Shown in pieces: positions 24,301 through 35,057 of a DNA stretch of 64,000 nt. This DNA is from Dreissena polymorpha (Eukaryota; Mollusca; Bivalvia; Myida; Dreissenidae): assembly GCF_020536995.1 (NCBI RefSeq), contig NC_068356.1, positions 89,355,941 to 89,419,940 of the forward strand, in the 5' to 3' direction. Positions within the stretch are counted from its first letter, which is position 1; the number at the start of each line of letters is the position of its first letter. The position numbers were made by a program, and so were the translations under genes. The notes under the pieces are model-generated. The model made no database searches and was not told the origin of the DNA. It was given only the letters and a program-made list of their open reading frames with translations.

Positions 24301-27300
24301 TCGATATCTCCAAGGTCAAGGTCACACTTTGAGTTAAAAGGTAAAAAATGGCCATAAATGAGCTTGTCCGGGTCATAACTATGTTGTTCATTGTGAGATT
24401 TTAAAATCATTTGGCACATTTGTTCACCATTATTGGACGGTGTGTCGCGCGAAAGAATTACGTCGATATCTGCAACGTCAAAGTTACACTGAGTTCAAAG
24501 CTCAAAAATGGCCATAAATAATCTTGTCCGGGCCATAACTATGTCATTTATTGTGAGATTTTAAAAATACCTGGTACATTTGTTCACAATCATTGGACGA
24601 TGTGTCATGCGAAAGAATTATGTCGATAACTCTTAAGGTTTAGGTCACACTCGGAGTTCAAAAGTAAAAAAATTGCCATAAATTTTGACGGCATGTCATG
24701 CGAAAGAATTCAAGAGTTCAAAGGTCGAAATGGCCATAAATGATAATGGCATTATAATTCTTAAAAATTGCCATAAATTTGATTCTCTTGTTTTGTGAGA
24801 CAGCATGCAAAATAGTCTGTGTCAATACGGCACATGGGGGTATACGTCACGTCTGTGACAAAGCTCTAGTTTAAATTTAGTTTTCCTAAGTCAGTGGACA
24901 TTTCACAGAAAAAAACCTATTCCCAAAATTGCATTTTTTCCTTTAATTGCCAGGAAAAGGCCTATGAACTGGACGTTAAAGGTTTAAGCAACTGGGCTCT
25001 GAACAATTAATTGTCATGAAATTTGCATCAATAACATACATGTATATCCTTTTTTAACACTTATTGATATTTTTACAAGAATTATGAGGCATGCTATTTC
25101 TTCGGACATCAATATTGTTAAAATTATGTATTTGTATACATTGTTTATGAGTCTTGCATGACATATTGCAATTTCTTCTATGAGTTAAACTCAAAAGAGT
25201 GTTTCTAAAAAAAAGTATAACATCAACAGGAGACAGAATTTTCCACCAAATATTATAGCTATCATCACATGGAACTGATCATATTGTTTTGACCATATGG
25301 CATTCTATCATGTTTAATGCATTATTAAATTTTGCAGGTAAAACCGCCCATTAACATCAACCATGTATCTGACACCGGTAACACAGCATTGCATGCGGCA
25401 GTCAACAGTGGTAACACTCAGCTAGTCAGCATCTTACTCAAGGGGCATGCAATCGACGTGAATTGCCTCAACTCACAGTGCGAAAATGCCACACCACTTC
25501 ACCTTGCTGTCATGCATGGTAAATAATTATGTGATTACTACCATGCTGTTTTCTGGATATTCTTTAACTAGGAAAATATTTGTTTTTTCTGGTAAAGTAA
25601 TACAAATAGTATATGTTAAAATTTAATAAAGAGAAATTTTGAAGAAAAAAAAAGTGACTATTCAAGCATACATTAAGTTTTCCATTTGTTTCAATGAATT
25701 TTGTTGGCTCTCTTGAGAACGTTGTGCTCATGGGAAGCTTTTAGGACACCTTGTTGTCCTCAGTCCTTGTTATCGTTTTCCTCTTATAACTTTGTGCAAA
25801 TCATGTGCCTTCGGTCAAAACTAACCACGCCTATGTGACATGATTTATATAGATATGGTAAATGATGTTAAAAATCTTATTATCTGAAAACTCAAGGGTC
25901 TGGGGTTTAATATTTGGTATGGGACATCAACATCGTATGGTAGTATTGAACTCAATTTGTACAATTCATGCACCTGGGGTAAGAATTGGCACCATGTAAG
26001 GATTTTCTTAAAACAAATATATTCAAGTATATACTGTTTCAGACCGCATGATGTCTGTGTCATACAGAGTAAAAACATAGATCAAAACTACATTTATTAC
26101 ACAAACATCACAAAGTCTACACATAACGTTTTAGTTTCTACAGGTTTGAGGTGAGCAGCTTAAGACCTTTATTCCCTCTTGTTAATATGTGGTGCGCAGT
26201 GAGAGCTTTTTTTTTAAGACCAAGGGATAAAGAATTGGCATTGTCTGTCCGTCTGTCTGTGCGTCCGTTCATCCATATGTTACAAATTTTATTTTGGGCG
26301 TGGGAAATCATTTATTAAAAGTTGCTGGTGTTTTTATTGAAATGGTAAAAAAATAGTAAAATGTATGCGGTCATAAACTAGTCATATTAACATGCTCCAA
26401 TTTTAAATCAATTGAGAATGTTAAAAAAATTGTTTCTTAAAGATCTAATTAAGCTTTTAAGTTCTACTCAAAGTTCACAGTACCATTTCATTACATTTAT
26501 TATAACCATGGTATTCATTTTTTAAATAAACTTCCCGACCCCCTTAACAAAGTAAAGGGGTAAAATAGCAGTGCTGTTAATGTATGTCCAATTGTTTGTT
26601 GGTTTGTAGACACAAAATTGTCTGCAGGCATTCTGCAACACTTTTCAAAGTACACCATTCAAACATGCAGGCATTGTTCCTTGTGGTATCAAATTCTTCA
26701 TGTGCAATTTCTTATTTCCTACATTAAACATTACAAAAGTTATCCCCCTTTTCCAACTAAGACTTTCTATTACTTCATGATTATTCATCTACACACTTAA
26801 CGATGATTATTTTATACCCCCTGTAATTAAGTAATGGGGAGTTTGCTGAATTTACATTGGACATATATCTGTCTGTCCCTCTGTCTGTCTGTCTGTCCTC
26901 TGCACCAAACTTGTCTGAAGGTGTTGTCCTACACTTAACAACATACATGGAAGTCCTGTGTGTTCATCCTGCGTTAAAAGTCTCATACAAAAACAATGAC
27001 AAGCTATTTATTTTCACCCATGTATTAAGGTCAAAAGGAGATAGTGGAACTTCTTTTGAGCCTCATGGAAAAACTGGGCTTAATGCATGCATGTGTGTAA
27101 AGTGTCATCCCAAATTGGCGGTTGCAGTCCACACAGGCGTATAAGGGATGAGACTTAACGCACAAGCATTAAGCCCAGTTTCCCCAGCACAAGGCTCACC
27201 TATGTATTCCACATATTTAGGTCAAAAGGAGCTAGTGGAACTACTTTTGAAGGCGGGGGCTGACAAGTCACTCAGAATGGGAGACCTGACTCCAGTCGAC

Positions 27301-27348
27301 ATTGCCAGGGACTTTGAACACCCAAGCATTTATTCCTTGCTGGTGTAA
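21332..27348 (+). CDS. Ankyrin-repeat protein with Lys-rich, Pro-rich N-terminal half, three coding exons, 585 aa
   Basis: Coding exons are 21332-22780 (483 codons), 25338-25518 and 27221-27348 (TAA at 27346-27348). Junctions are CTCAAG|gtttga, tttgcag|GTA, CATG|gtaaat and atatttag|GT, with phases 0 and 1. The ATG follows an in-frame TAA at 21326-21328. Residues 1-95 are acidic and Ser-rich; 96-107 are a lysine run that could be a nuclear signal; 112-150 are Pro-rich; 238-410 are a globular, helical, unassigned region (SFMDATVVSSWL, FAVGREEGKVSQRD). Ankyrin repeats follow from about 440 to the end: RTLIFTAVMHNQPKILQYL, GNTALHAAVNSGNTQLVSIL, ATPLHLAVMHGQKELVELLL and DLTPVDIARD. The exon 2/exon 3 join completes a canonical repeat, confirming the splice. 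Function is probably protein-protein scaffolding; I do not recognise the N-terminal domain. Intron 2 contains a partial copy of exon 3 (27030-27057). Confidence 0.83.
22895..23129. mobile_element. TTAA-flanked hairpin MITE (TTAACCCATTTATGCC family)
   Basis: TTAA lies at both ends, with inverted ends CCCATTTATGCCTAG and CTAGGCATAAATTG. The core is a hairpin around TGAGATGCCGCATCATGC. It lies in intron 1 of the ankyrin gene. Sister copies are at 53041-53270 and 55100-55329. Confidence 0.72.
23500..24869 (+). repeat. Helitron-like element with ~150-bp tandem units
   Basis: It starts ATACCCCCAT with a small palindrome (TTACCAATT...ACCATTGGTAA). Five to seven tandem units of roughly 150 bp follow, each with CCGGGCCATAACTATGT, GTGTGTCGCGCGAAAGAA and CAAGGTCAAGGTCACAC. 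The right end is a hairpin GTCAC-GTCT-GTGAC followed by AAAGCTCTAGT, fitting the hairpin-then-CTRR-T terminus of Helitrons. It lies in intron 1 of the ankyrin gene. Small open frames inside are products of the tandem units. Confidence 0.65.
26815..26940 (+). repeat. 5'-end fragment of ATACCCCC-type repeat with CTGT microsatellite
   Basis: TATACCCCCTGTAATTAAG resembles the start of the element at 23500 but is cut short after a (CTGT)n run (TCTGTCTGTCTGTCTGTCC). It lies in intron 2 of the ankyrin gene. Confidence 0.45.
27030..27057 (+). other. Duplicated start of ankyrin-gene exon 3 (possible alternative exon)
   Basis: GTCAAAAGGAG then TAGTGGAACT then CTTTTG repeat the first ~28 bases of true exon 3 (27221 onward) with two differences. 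The preceding intron bases TCACCCATGTATT are also duplicated. The copy is preceded by AG (attaag) and keeps phase 1. If spliced to exon 2 it would encode QKEIVELLLSLMEKLGLMH, then ACV, and stop at 27098-27100 inside the adjoining MITE, replacing the normal last 42 residues. Whether it is used is unknown. Confidence 0.55.
27058..27197. mobile_element. Long-TIR palindromic MITE between the two exon 3 starts
   Basis: The left arm is GAGCCTCATGGAAAAACTGG with GCTTAATGCATG and TGTAAAGTGTCATCCC. The right arm is GGGATGAGACTTAACGC with CAAGCATTAAGCCCAG and AAGGCTC. It sits exactly at the junction of the exon 3 duplication. Confidence 0.65.
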
Positions 27349-27454
27349 AATCCTACCTGTGTGGGCAGTCCTGTGGTGTAGCAGCCATGTCATTAGTTTG
27401 CTTGCATCAGAGTATGATCTTTAATGAGCCTGCTTTTGGACTTAATGCATGTGT

Positions 27455-27540
27455 GTAAATAGAGAATATTATGTGAGTTTTGGATAAAGATCAAGTTTAT
27501 CATGCATGGCAAACTCTCATAATATTCTATTTATCCTATT
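27455..27540. repeat. Hairpin repeat, AATAGAGAATATTATG family
   Basis: The left arm is AAATAGAGAATATTATGTGAG and the inverted right arm CTCATAATATTCTATTTATC. The inner ATCAAGTTTATCATGC also occurs, with one base changed, in the larger hairpin at 45580-45735. Confidence 0.5.
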
Positions 27541-27887
27541 ATTTCCACTATTATTTCAATTAATAATTATCAAATCTGGCATTTTTTGAAGATTTTTTAA
27601 TTGTTCTACCGTTGTTGACAAAAACAGAATCTCCTATTTTTGGAAAAACCCAAATGTGATTTAAAAATAGCGATAGTATAGCACACTGCGCATGCCTATC
27701 TGGGATGACACTTTACACACATGTCCATTTTTGTTTAAGAACAAGCCTCTTAAATATTTTGTGTATCGATATCTGTGAATCATGTTATGTCAGTGTGTGT
27801 GTGTGTGAGTATAAGCATGATCTAGAAAAAGTTCATTCTGAAATTCATAATAGAAACTTATGAACCTGAAAAGTGTGTGCACTTTTC

Positions 27888-28100
27888 TTAACCCTTTCAG
27901 CGCTGGAGCCGAATTTTAAAGGCCTTTGCAAACAGTTTGGATCCAGATGAGACGCCACAGAACGTGGCGTCTCATCTGGATCCAAACTGTTTGCTATTCT
28001 GATAGTATTCTTTGAAAAAAAATGAAGAAAATGCTTATTTTAGAAATTCAGCAGACGACATTTTAGCAGAAGACAAATTACCCAGCATGCAAAGGGTTAA
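27888..28100. mobile_element. TTAA-flanked hairpin MITE (TTAACCCTTT family)
   Basis: The ends are TTAACCCTTTCAGCGCTGG and CCCAGCATGCAAAGGGTTAA. The centre is a long perfect hairpin with GATCCAGATGAGACGCCAC as its left arm. It is nearly identical to 49928-50140. Confidence 0.75.
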
Positions 28101-28559
28101 CAATTCATGATAGAAAGTCAGTTGTTTTGGGATGATTTTAAAGCTTGTTTACAAAAATCCATAATTCATTAGTGATTGCTTACTGTAATAAGCAATTGAA
28201 CACACAATGAACAACTTTAGGATGTTGAAAGGCTTGAGACATAGAGCAAATACTTGTAACTGGTCCTAAGATTTTTACTTTGTTCAAATGCAGTTTAATG
28301 GCTTGTTAAAGTTAAACAATGGCTCACATGCATGGATTTTACTAATAAGGACTTGGTACAGAACCAACCCTGAGACAACTTGCCCTTTTGTGATAATTCA
28401 ACAAACAGTGTATGCGTTTTGTCTTCATATGCAAATTTATAAATTATGCATTTGTGAGTGCTTTTGAATAATTTTATTGCAAGGCAGTGATTTCTAAATA
28501 CACTGTGAACATATGTACCTGTAGGTGTACACTTGATTTAAACTTAAGACTAACAGATT

Positions 28560-29053
28560 ATGTCATGTTTCAAGTTTGTCATTAGATGCTTAAATTTGAT
28601 AAATGTAAACATTTAACTAAAAAGCTCCAGTATTAAACAAGAGAAAAATTAATGCAAGAAAATAGGTAATCCACAACTGGACTCCACCACTGATCCTTGG
28701 AGTTAAAGTCCAGCGCTTAAACCATTCAGCCATGTTTACTGAGATAATTTGTTACGTATTTTATACTATGTATGAACAATCCTCTTAATGTCACAATATA
28801 TGACCATATGTATATGTGTGTAACGACAGAAGTCTCCAAATTATTAAATCATTTTAGGTTTGTAATGCTTTATAATTGTCAGGGTTTTTTTATCGTCAAA
28901 AGATGCATATAATGGATATTTATGAGCATGGTAAATGATCAGTATTACTGTTTCCTAAAAAATTAGCATAACTACAATGAAAATTTGCAAATCTTGAAAT
29001 AATTATTTTCATTTTTTTTTCAATTTACCAAAACATGTAAAGATTCTTTTAAT
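28560..29053 (-). mobile_element. Decayed TTAA MITE with tRNA-like core
   Basis: It keeps family phrases (AAGTTTGTCATTAGATGC, GATAAATGTAAACATT, AAAGATGCATATAATGG) and a worn tRNA-like block near 28675-28735. The TTAA ends and most of the TIRs are lost, so it is older than its relatives. Confidence 0.55.
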
Positions 29054-29285
29054 ATTACAGCTGCTCTCAGCAAATAAAGATTTTGGTTAGGCAGTAAGAA
29101 ATTCTTTAATCTTATCGTCTGTATGTTTTTTTTTAGGTGTTGATGTGTCAACAATGATGTTAATCTAAAACTGATTAGCATTTCATGGAAATGAAATTGT
29201 TTGCATATCACTTTTTGCATTGATTCTGTTACAATATTTTTGAATAGAGTACAAGTACAAAAAAACAATGCATTGTCTCTCTAAA

Positions 29286-31325
29286 GTGGAGCTATCCTAC
29301 TCACCCCAGCGTCGGCGTTAGCGTTCCCGTTAGCGTTAGCGTCCAAGTATTTCCTATGTCCCTTGACATATTGCTTTCATATTTTGCATACTTCTTTACC
29401 AACATGACCCCAACCTATAAACAAGAGCAGACAACTGTATCAAGCATTTTATAAGAATTATGGCCCTTTTTCCACTTATAATATACATATTATTGATAAC
29501 TCTATGTTAAAGTTTACGTACCACCCCAAATATTTCCTATATCCCTTGGCATATTGCTTTCATACCTTGCAAAACTTCTTTACCAACATAACCCCAATCT
29601 ATAAACAAGAGCAGACGACTTTATCAAGCATTTTGTAAGAAATATGGCCCTTTTTATGTCCCCCACTATAGTAGTGGGGGACATATTGTTTTTGCCCTGT
29701 CTGTTGGTCTGTTGGTTGGTTGGTTGGTCTGTTGGTTGGTTTGCGCCAACTTTAACATTTGCAATAACTTTTGCAATATTGAAAATAGCAACTTGATATT
29801 TGGCATGCATATGTATCTCATGGAGCTGCACATTTTGAGTGATGAAAAGTCAAGGTTAAGGTCATCCTTCAAGGTCATAGGTCAAATATATGGGTCAAAA
29901 TCGCTCATTTAATGTACACTTTTGCAGTATTTCAATATTCAAATAGCAACTTGATATTTGGCATGCATGTGTATCTCATGGAGCTGCACATTTTGAGTGG
30001 TGAAAGGTCAAGGTCAAGGTCATCCTTCAAGGTCAGAGGTCAAAATTATGTGGACAAAATCGCTCATTTTATGAGTACTTTTGCAATATTGAAGATAGCA
30101 ACTTGATATTTGGCATGCATGTGTATCTCATGGAGCTGCACATTTCGATTGGTGAAAGGTCAAGGTCATCCTTCAATGTCAGAGGTCAAATATATGTGGC
30201 CCAAATCGCTTATTTTATGAATACTTTTGCAATATTGAAGATAGCAACTTGATATTTGGCATGCATGTGTATCTCATGGAGCTGCACATTTTAAGTGGTG
30301 AAAGATCAAGGTCATCCTTCAAGGTCAAATATATGGGTCAAAATTGCTCATGTAATGTCACTTCTGCAATATTGAAGCTAGCAATTTTATATTTGAAATG
30401 CATGTGTATCTCATGGAGCTGCACATTTTGAGTGGTGAAAGGTCAAGGTCATCCTTCAAGGTCAAACGTCATATAGGGGGACATTGTGTTTCACAAACAC
30501 ATCTTGTTTCACTCAGAATATGCATATTATTGATAAATCTATGTTAAAGTTTCCGTACCACCTCAAATATTTCCTAGGTCCTTTGACATATTGCTTTCAT
30601 ATTTTGCATACTTCTTTACCAACATGACCCCAATGTGTAAACAAGAGCAGACAACTGTATCAAGCATTTTGACAGAATTATGGCCCCTTTTTTATACTTA
30701 GATAATTGAACATTTGGTTAAGTTTTGTGTTTTGGTCCATTTTACTCCTAAAGTATCGTAGCTATTGCTTTTTAGACTTGGAAAACTCGCTAACTGTCGT
30801 AAGGAGACTGTACAGGGCAAGTTGCATAACCCTGGTTGGTTTTTTAACGAAATTATGGCCCTTTTTTGTCTTTCTAACTTTGAATATCTTGTTAAATTTT
30901 GTGTTTAGATCCACTTTTCTTTTAAAGAATCAATGCTATTGCTTTCAAACTTCTAATACTTTCTTTGTATCATGATGTTACTGTACCTTGCAAGTTGAAT
31001 TTGACCTTGACCTTTGAATGACCTTGACTCTCAAGGTCAAATTAATAAATTTTGCTTAAATTGCCATAACTTCTTTATTTATGATCATATTTGAATCATA
31101 CTTTGACAAAACAACACTTACCTGACATACCACTATGGACTCCACCCATACCATCCCCCAAGCCCCACCCCAGAACCCCCCCCCCCAAAAAAAAAAAATT
31201 TTTTTTTTTTAAATATCATTATTAAATGACCACACACCCACATTATACCCCCTCTCCATGATGGCTTACGTTATACTGTCAAGCACTCGAATAGTCGAGC
31301 GCGCTGTCCTCTGACAGCTCTTGTT
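29286..31325 (-). repeat. Helitron-like element, inverted copy of 579-1806, with a nested insertion
   Basis: It begins GTGGAGCTATCCTACTCACC and ends in the hairpin GCTGTC-CTCT-GACAGC followed by TCTTGT, the reverse complement of the element at 579-1806. Internal units carry AATTATGGCCC and ACCAACATGACCCCAA. Another element is inserted at 29656-30508, with host-unit sequence resuming after it. A C-rich/A-rich run near 31170-31215 matches the G-rich/T-rich run at 700-770. Confidence 0.7.
29656..30508 (+). repeat. Nested Helitron-like element with five ~125-bp units
   Basis: It starts ATGTCCCCCACTATAGTAG, whose inner part can pair. Five units follow, each with TTGATATTTGGCATGCATG, TCTCATGGAGCTGCACATTT and AAGGTCATCCTTCAAGGTC. 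It ends with the hairpin GTGTTT-CACA-AACAC and ATCTTGT. The insert interrupts the element at 29286-31325 and so is younger. The short open frames here are repeat translations. Confidence 0.65.
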
Positions 31326-31611
31326 TTAATTCCCCATACATGTATTTTCTTTTTAAATTCCCTGAGAAATTCAAGGTGATGGGTCACATGAGGTAAAATA
31401 AACTAGGTCATTATTTCGAAAATTGTTCCTGGTCGGTTGATTAACATGGCCAATATAAAGTGAAACCTTGGTAACACTCAAAGTTGCATCTTTCTTACAA
31501 TATGCATCAAACTTATATGGATCATTTGTTCTAATGAAATTGTCACAGTTCAAAATAGTTTTGGTCTTGAAACACCTGGCTTTCAGAGGACGGCACAGTT
31601 TAAGGTATATG

Positions 31612-31714
31612 GCTATAGTCATCGTCGGATACCCACGACTAATTAATTCCGTTACTCTCCAGCATTAGAGTAACGGAATGAATTAGTCGTGCTGTAACCG
31701 ACGATGGGCTATAG
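31612..31714. repeat. Near-perfect ~100-bp hairpin
   Basis: The left arm (31612-31658) contains ATCGTCGG, CGACTAATTAATTCCG and TTACTCT. The right arm (31667-31714) contains AGAGTAACGGAAT, GAATTAGTCG and CCGACGAT. The loop is about 8 bases. It could be a short MITE or a structured RNA source; no flanking duplication was identified. Confidence 0.6.
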
Positions 31715-32324
31715 TAAAATGTTGTGAACACTCTATAAGTCTATCTTAGCTAAGTCATAGTTTTTTCAGGACATTTTTTTCTCATGCAAGGGGGGGAAGT
31801 TCTAAAATGGTTGCATTTCTTTGAAAAAGAGCTGTTGCAGATGGGCTTACAGTTGCCCTTATCTCTCACCATTTCATCCTGTTGTTTGTTTATTAATGTT
31901 TTAACTTATGGTGTGTAAGCAATCAAGTGTGAATATACATTATATCAGAAACAAATTCCTTTGAGACATTATTTATTTGTGTTATGTATGTTTGTTTATC
32001 TCGGAATGTTATTTTATGCAACATTGTGCTTGATGAACTTACTTATTCATTAATGAATTAAAATGTGTCTTAAGCTTAGGATTTTTAAGTTATTTATTGC
32101 AGATATTTATATGCTTTGGTGTGTTTTTCTGTTACAAGAAATAATATTCTATTGAAAATAAAAGGAAAGTGTCTCCTTGATTGTTATAGTTAGTTAGTAG
32201 TGTTTCTCAGAATGTCCGTTGGCGATCAATTAACATTGATATTGTCAAAATGTGTTGCAAGCCTTTTATATAAAACACACAATGTGCTGTTGATGTTTAT
32301 TTGTAAAGATTACTGGATCGTTTT

Positions 32325-32558
32325 ACCCGCGTCATGCGAAAATTGGTCTTATTGCATGGGCGTCAAGGTAGCTCCAGACCAGCCTGCGCACTTGCAAAGT
32401 CTGATGAGGAGCTACGTTATGCACTACACAGTCACGTAACGTTTCGTTGTCTAATTAGCGGACAGAGTAGCTCCTAACCAGACTGCACGATCGTGCAGGC
32501 TTGTCTGTAACTACACTGGCCGCATATGGCATAATACCCGTTTTCGCATGACGCGGGT
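32325..32558. mobile_element. TIR MITE, ACCCGCGTCATGCGAAAA family
   Basis: The left end is ACCCGCGTCATGCGAAAA and the right end TTTTCGCATGACGCGGGT, an exact 18-bp inverse. The inner TTGGTCTTATTGCATG / CATATGGCATAATACCCG are imperfectly inverted. Relatives are at 57479-57687 and, truncated, 40140-40215. Confidence 0.72.
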
Positions 32559-33945
32559 CTTAAACTAAGGTACAATATGCACGCGATCGTCATTAAGAAG
32601 GTTCAAACGAGTTATACTGTTTTTCACACTTAAAGGTATAGTAACTCAAGTTTTAAAGAAATTATTTTAATCAATAAAAACTTATCCTAACTTAAGATAA
32701 TCGTTTAAACGCGAATTAAACTATATGCAATTTAATTAAACTTTTCCGTTAACATAAAGTTTATTTATATAGCTGTTGATGAAAGAAGTGTTAGCGGAAT
32801 GTACCGGTTACCAAACTCATCACGATGTGCAATTTGCGGTAGGTCGAGTTAACTGAAACACCCCACAAAGGGAAGGCATTAAGCAATTCAACTGTCCGTC
32901 TGTCTTCACGTCCGTATAGTTATCGTTTACCTTTTATTTAACATATACACGCTTATGCATGCACAAACATCGGCTCATTCCGATCTAATGGATGATTTTG
33001 CTTTATTTAAAGAGATACGGCCAATTCCATAGGGTGGCGATAAGAAAAGGTGGCGCAAATGCACATTAATAGCTATTTTAAAGTGAGATACTTTAACTAA
33101 CTGTTAAGACGTATTATGTTTACAGGACTTATATTTGTATTTGTATGTTTACTTCTTAAATTGTTAAATCTATCAGCACATTTTAGTCGCGTACGTTTTT
33201 AAATAAAACAAGATGTTATCTAATATTAATAATGCCTTGATGAATTTAACCGTTCCGCTTTGTACGAAAGGAACATTTATAATTGAGTATAATAAAAAAA
33301 GTTAATGGAAAAATATTTAGATATCTTAATTGTTGAAGTTGATAGTGGGGAAAAACGTATATGGGCTTAATTAAGATTCGATTCTTATATTTATTTCGTT
33401 TATAAAAATTGTTGTAGATTAACTATTTTCATGATTTTGAGCATTTATTGATTATTACATAATGTTGGTATATAACGTGCCATGTGTTTTATTCAGGTTG
33501 CTGACTTATCGAGTTGACAATTAATATATTAACACAAATTCTTTTTTTTATATAGAATGTGTATGTTTTTATAGAATGTGTATGTGTTCTGTATAGATTT
33601 AAGCTTACGTATTTACGTTGAAACATTTAAAGTAAATATAAAAATAACATTATATATCAAATGTACGTACATCGGTGATGTCATTGCCATACGACTGTTA
33701 AGGTCAATGTCCACTTTTCGGCCAAAGCTCAAATAAAGTGATAATACAGTTTGTATAATTGCATACACAGTACACGAAAAAAAAACAGTTGTGCGCATAT
33801 ATGCGGTTTATTTCTATAACAATATAGATATATGTACAGCAATAATAAGCACAAAACATCAACAATAAAATATCTACAGCCATAATAAGCACAAAAACAT
33901 CAACAATAAAATATCTACAGCCATAATAAGCACACAAATATCAAC
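32559..33945. other. AT-rich stretch, nothing recognised
   Basis: No coding frame, clear repeat or RNA gene could be supported. A short direct repeat (AACAATAAAATATCTACAGC, CATAATAAGCAC) occurs about three times at 33835-33945. Confidence 0.4.
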
Positions 33946-33949
33946 AATG

Positions 33950-34215
33950 ATACTTCGCTTTCTTAGAAAACGGCTCTTAATGCATGTGCGTAGAGTGTCG
34001 TCCCAGACAAGCCTGTGCAGTATGCACGGGCTCATCAGAGATTATACTTTCCGCCCATTAAGAATTTTAAAAATGAGACTTCCTTTTAATTGAAATATTT
34101 CATAAAAGCGAAAATCGTTGTCCCTGATTAGTCTGTGTGGACTGCACAGGCTGATGTCGGCTGCGTACTACGCATATGCATGTGGCCCAGTTTTATTAGA
34201 ACAAGGCTCGTGTAT
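33950..34215. mobile_element. Long-TIR palindromic MITE, about 265 bp
   Basis: The left arm has GAAAACGGCTCTTAATGCATG, TAGAGTGTCGTCCCAGACAA and GCCTGTGCAG. The right arm has CTGTGTGGACTGCACAGGC, ATGCATGTGGCCCAGTTT and ACAAGGCTCGTG. The centre is CATTAAGAATTTTAAAAATG. Confidence 0.65.
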
Positions 34216-34860
34216 CGGAAAAATCATATTTCACTTGTTCCCGATTACCAAAGATTCTTCAGGAGATATATGTGTTCTTTATCGTAAAAATAATTCTTCA
34301 AAAGATGTTATTAACGTTTAGAAATATTTCTTTTTATTTAACGATAGTAATGCTTGCTGGTTTTAAGAAGTGTCCGCTGTCTATAGGCCAATGGACAACG
34401 ATTTTTAGTTTGGTTCCGTAGCGATTACATTATTGCGTTAGCTTGGTAAAAGATCGACCATTGGTTGTTTGTATTTGACCTTTAACAACGTTATATTTGA
34501 CCTCCGTCTATGGACATTAAGGGGGCGTTATTCGGCAAAATTTTCCATCACATCATTTCCCAATTATTGTGAAGGCATGTCGAGAGGATCGCCAAAAATG
34601 TGTAGATTGCAGTATTATCTTATTATAGAAGCTTTTATTTTCATTTATAATTAATATCTGAAAAATAAGTATAAATACATCAAATACAGATGTTTAAGTA
34701 TTTTCCATACTGTCATTGACATGCTCATTTAAATACATTTGATAAAATTAATATAGAATCATGTTTTCTAGACCGTTATGCTCATCGGGATTTTCATTCA
34801 AGTAAACATCGTTAGAAACAACGAAACTCTTACTTTAAGCATCAGCTGGAAAGAACCTAG

Positions 34861-34866
34861 TTTATT
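34861..34866 (-). terminator. Polyadenylation signal candidate for secreted gene A
   Basis: TTTATT on the plus strand is AATAAA on the minus strand, about 190 bases after the gene A stop codon. A second copy follows at 34880-34885. Spacing is plausible; no transcript evidence. Confidence 0.4.
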
Positions 34867-35057
34867 CACCTGTTTGTCTTTTATTTAGGACAAGTGACCA
34901 AATTGAATATTTAATATATAAATAACAAAACTCCCGTGACGTAACCAGAAGAAAAAAACTTCAGCAATCCGCTAGAAAAAAAATCAATTCAGTTAAAATG
35001 TATTTCCCACAGGGTTGCACAAATATTGCTCTGCAGCGACCTAACTTCCGGTTGCAG

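Noticed and set aside
24180-24419. 79-codon minus frame with LIYGHF repeats
   Set aside because: Lies in tandem units of the Helitron-like element at 23500-24869.
29656-30508. CRISPR-like array
   Set aside because: Units are ~125 bp, adjacent and diverged with no unique spacers, in a eukaryotic repeat.
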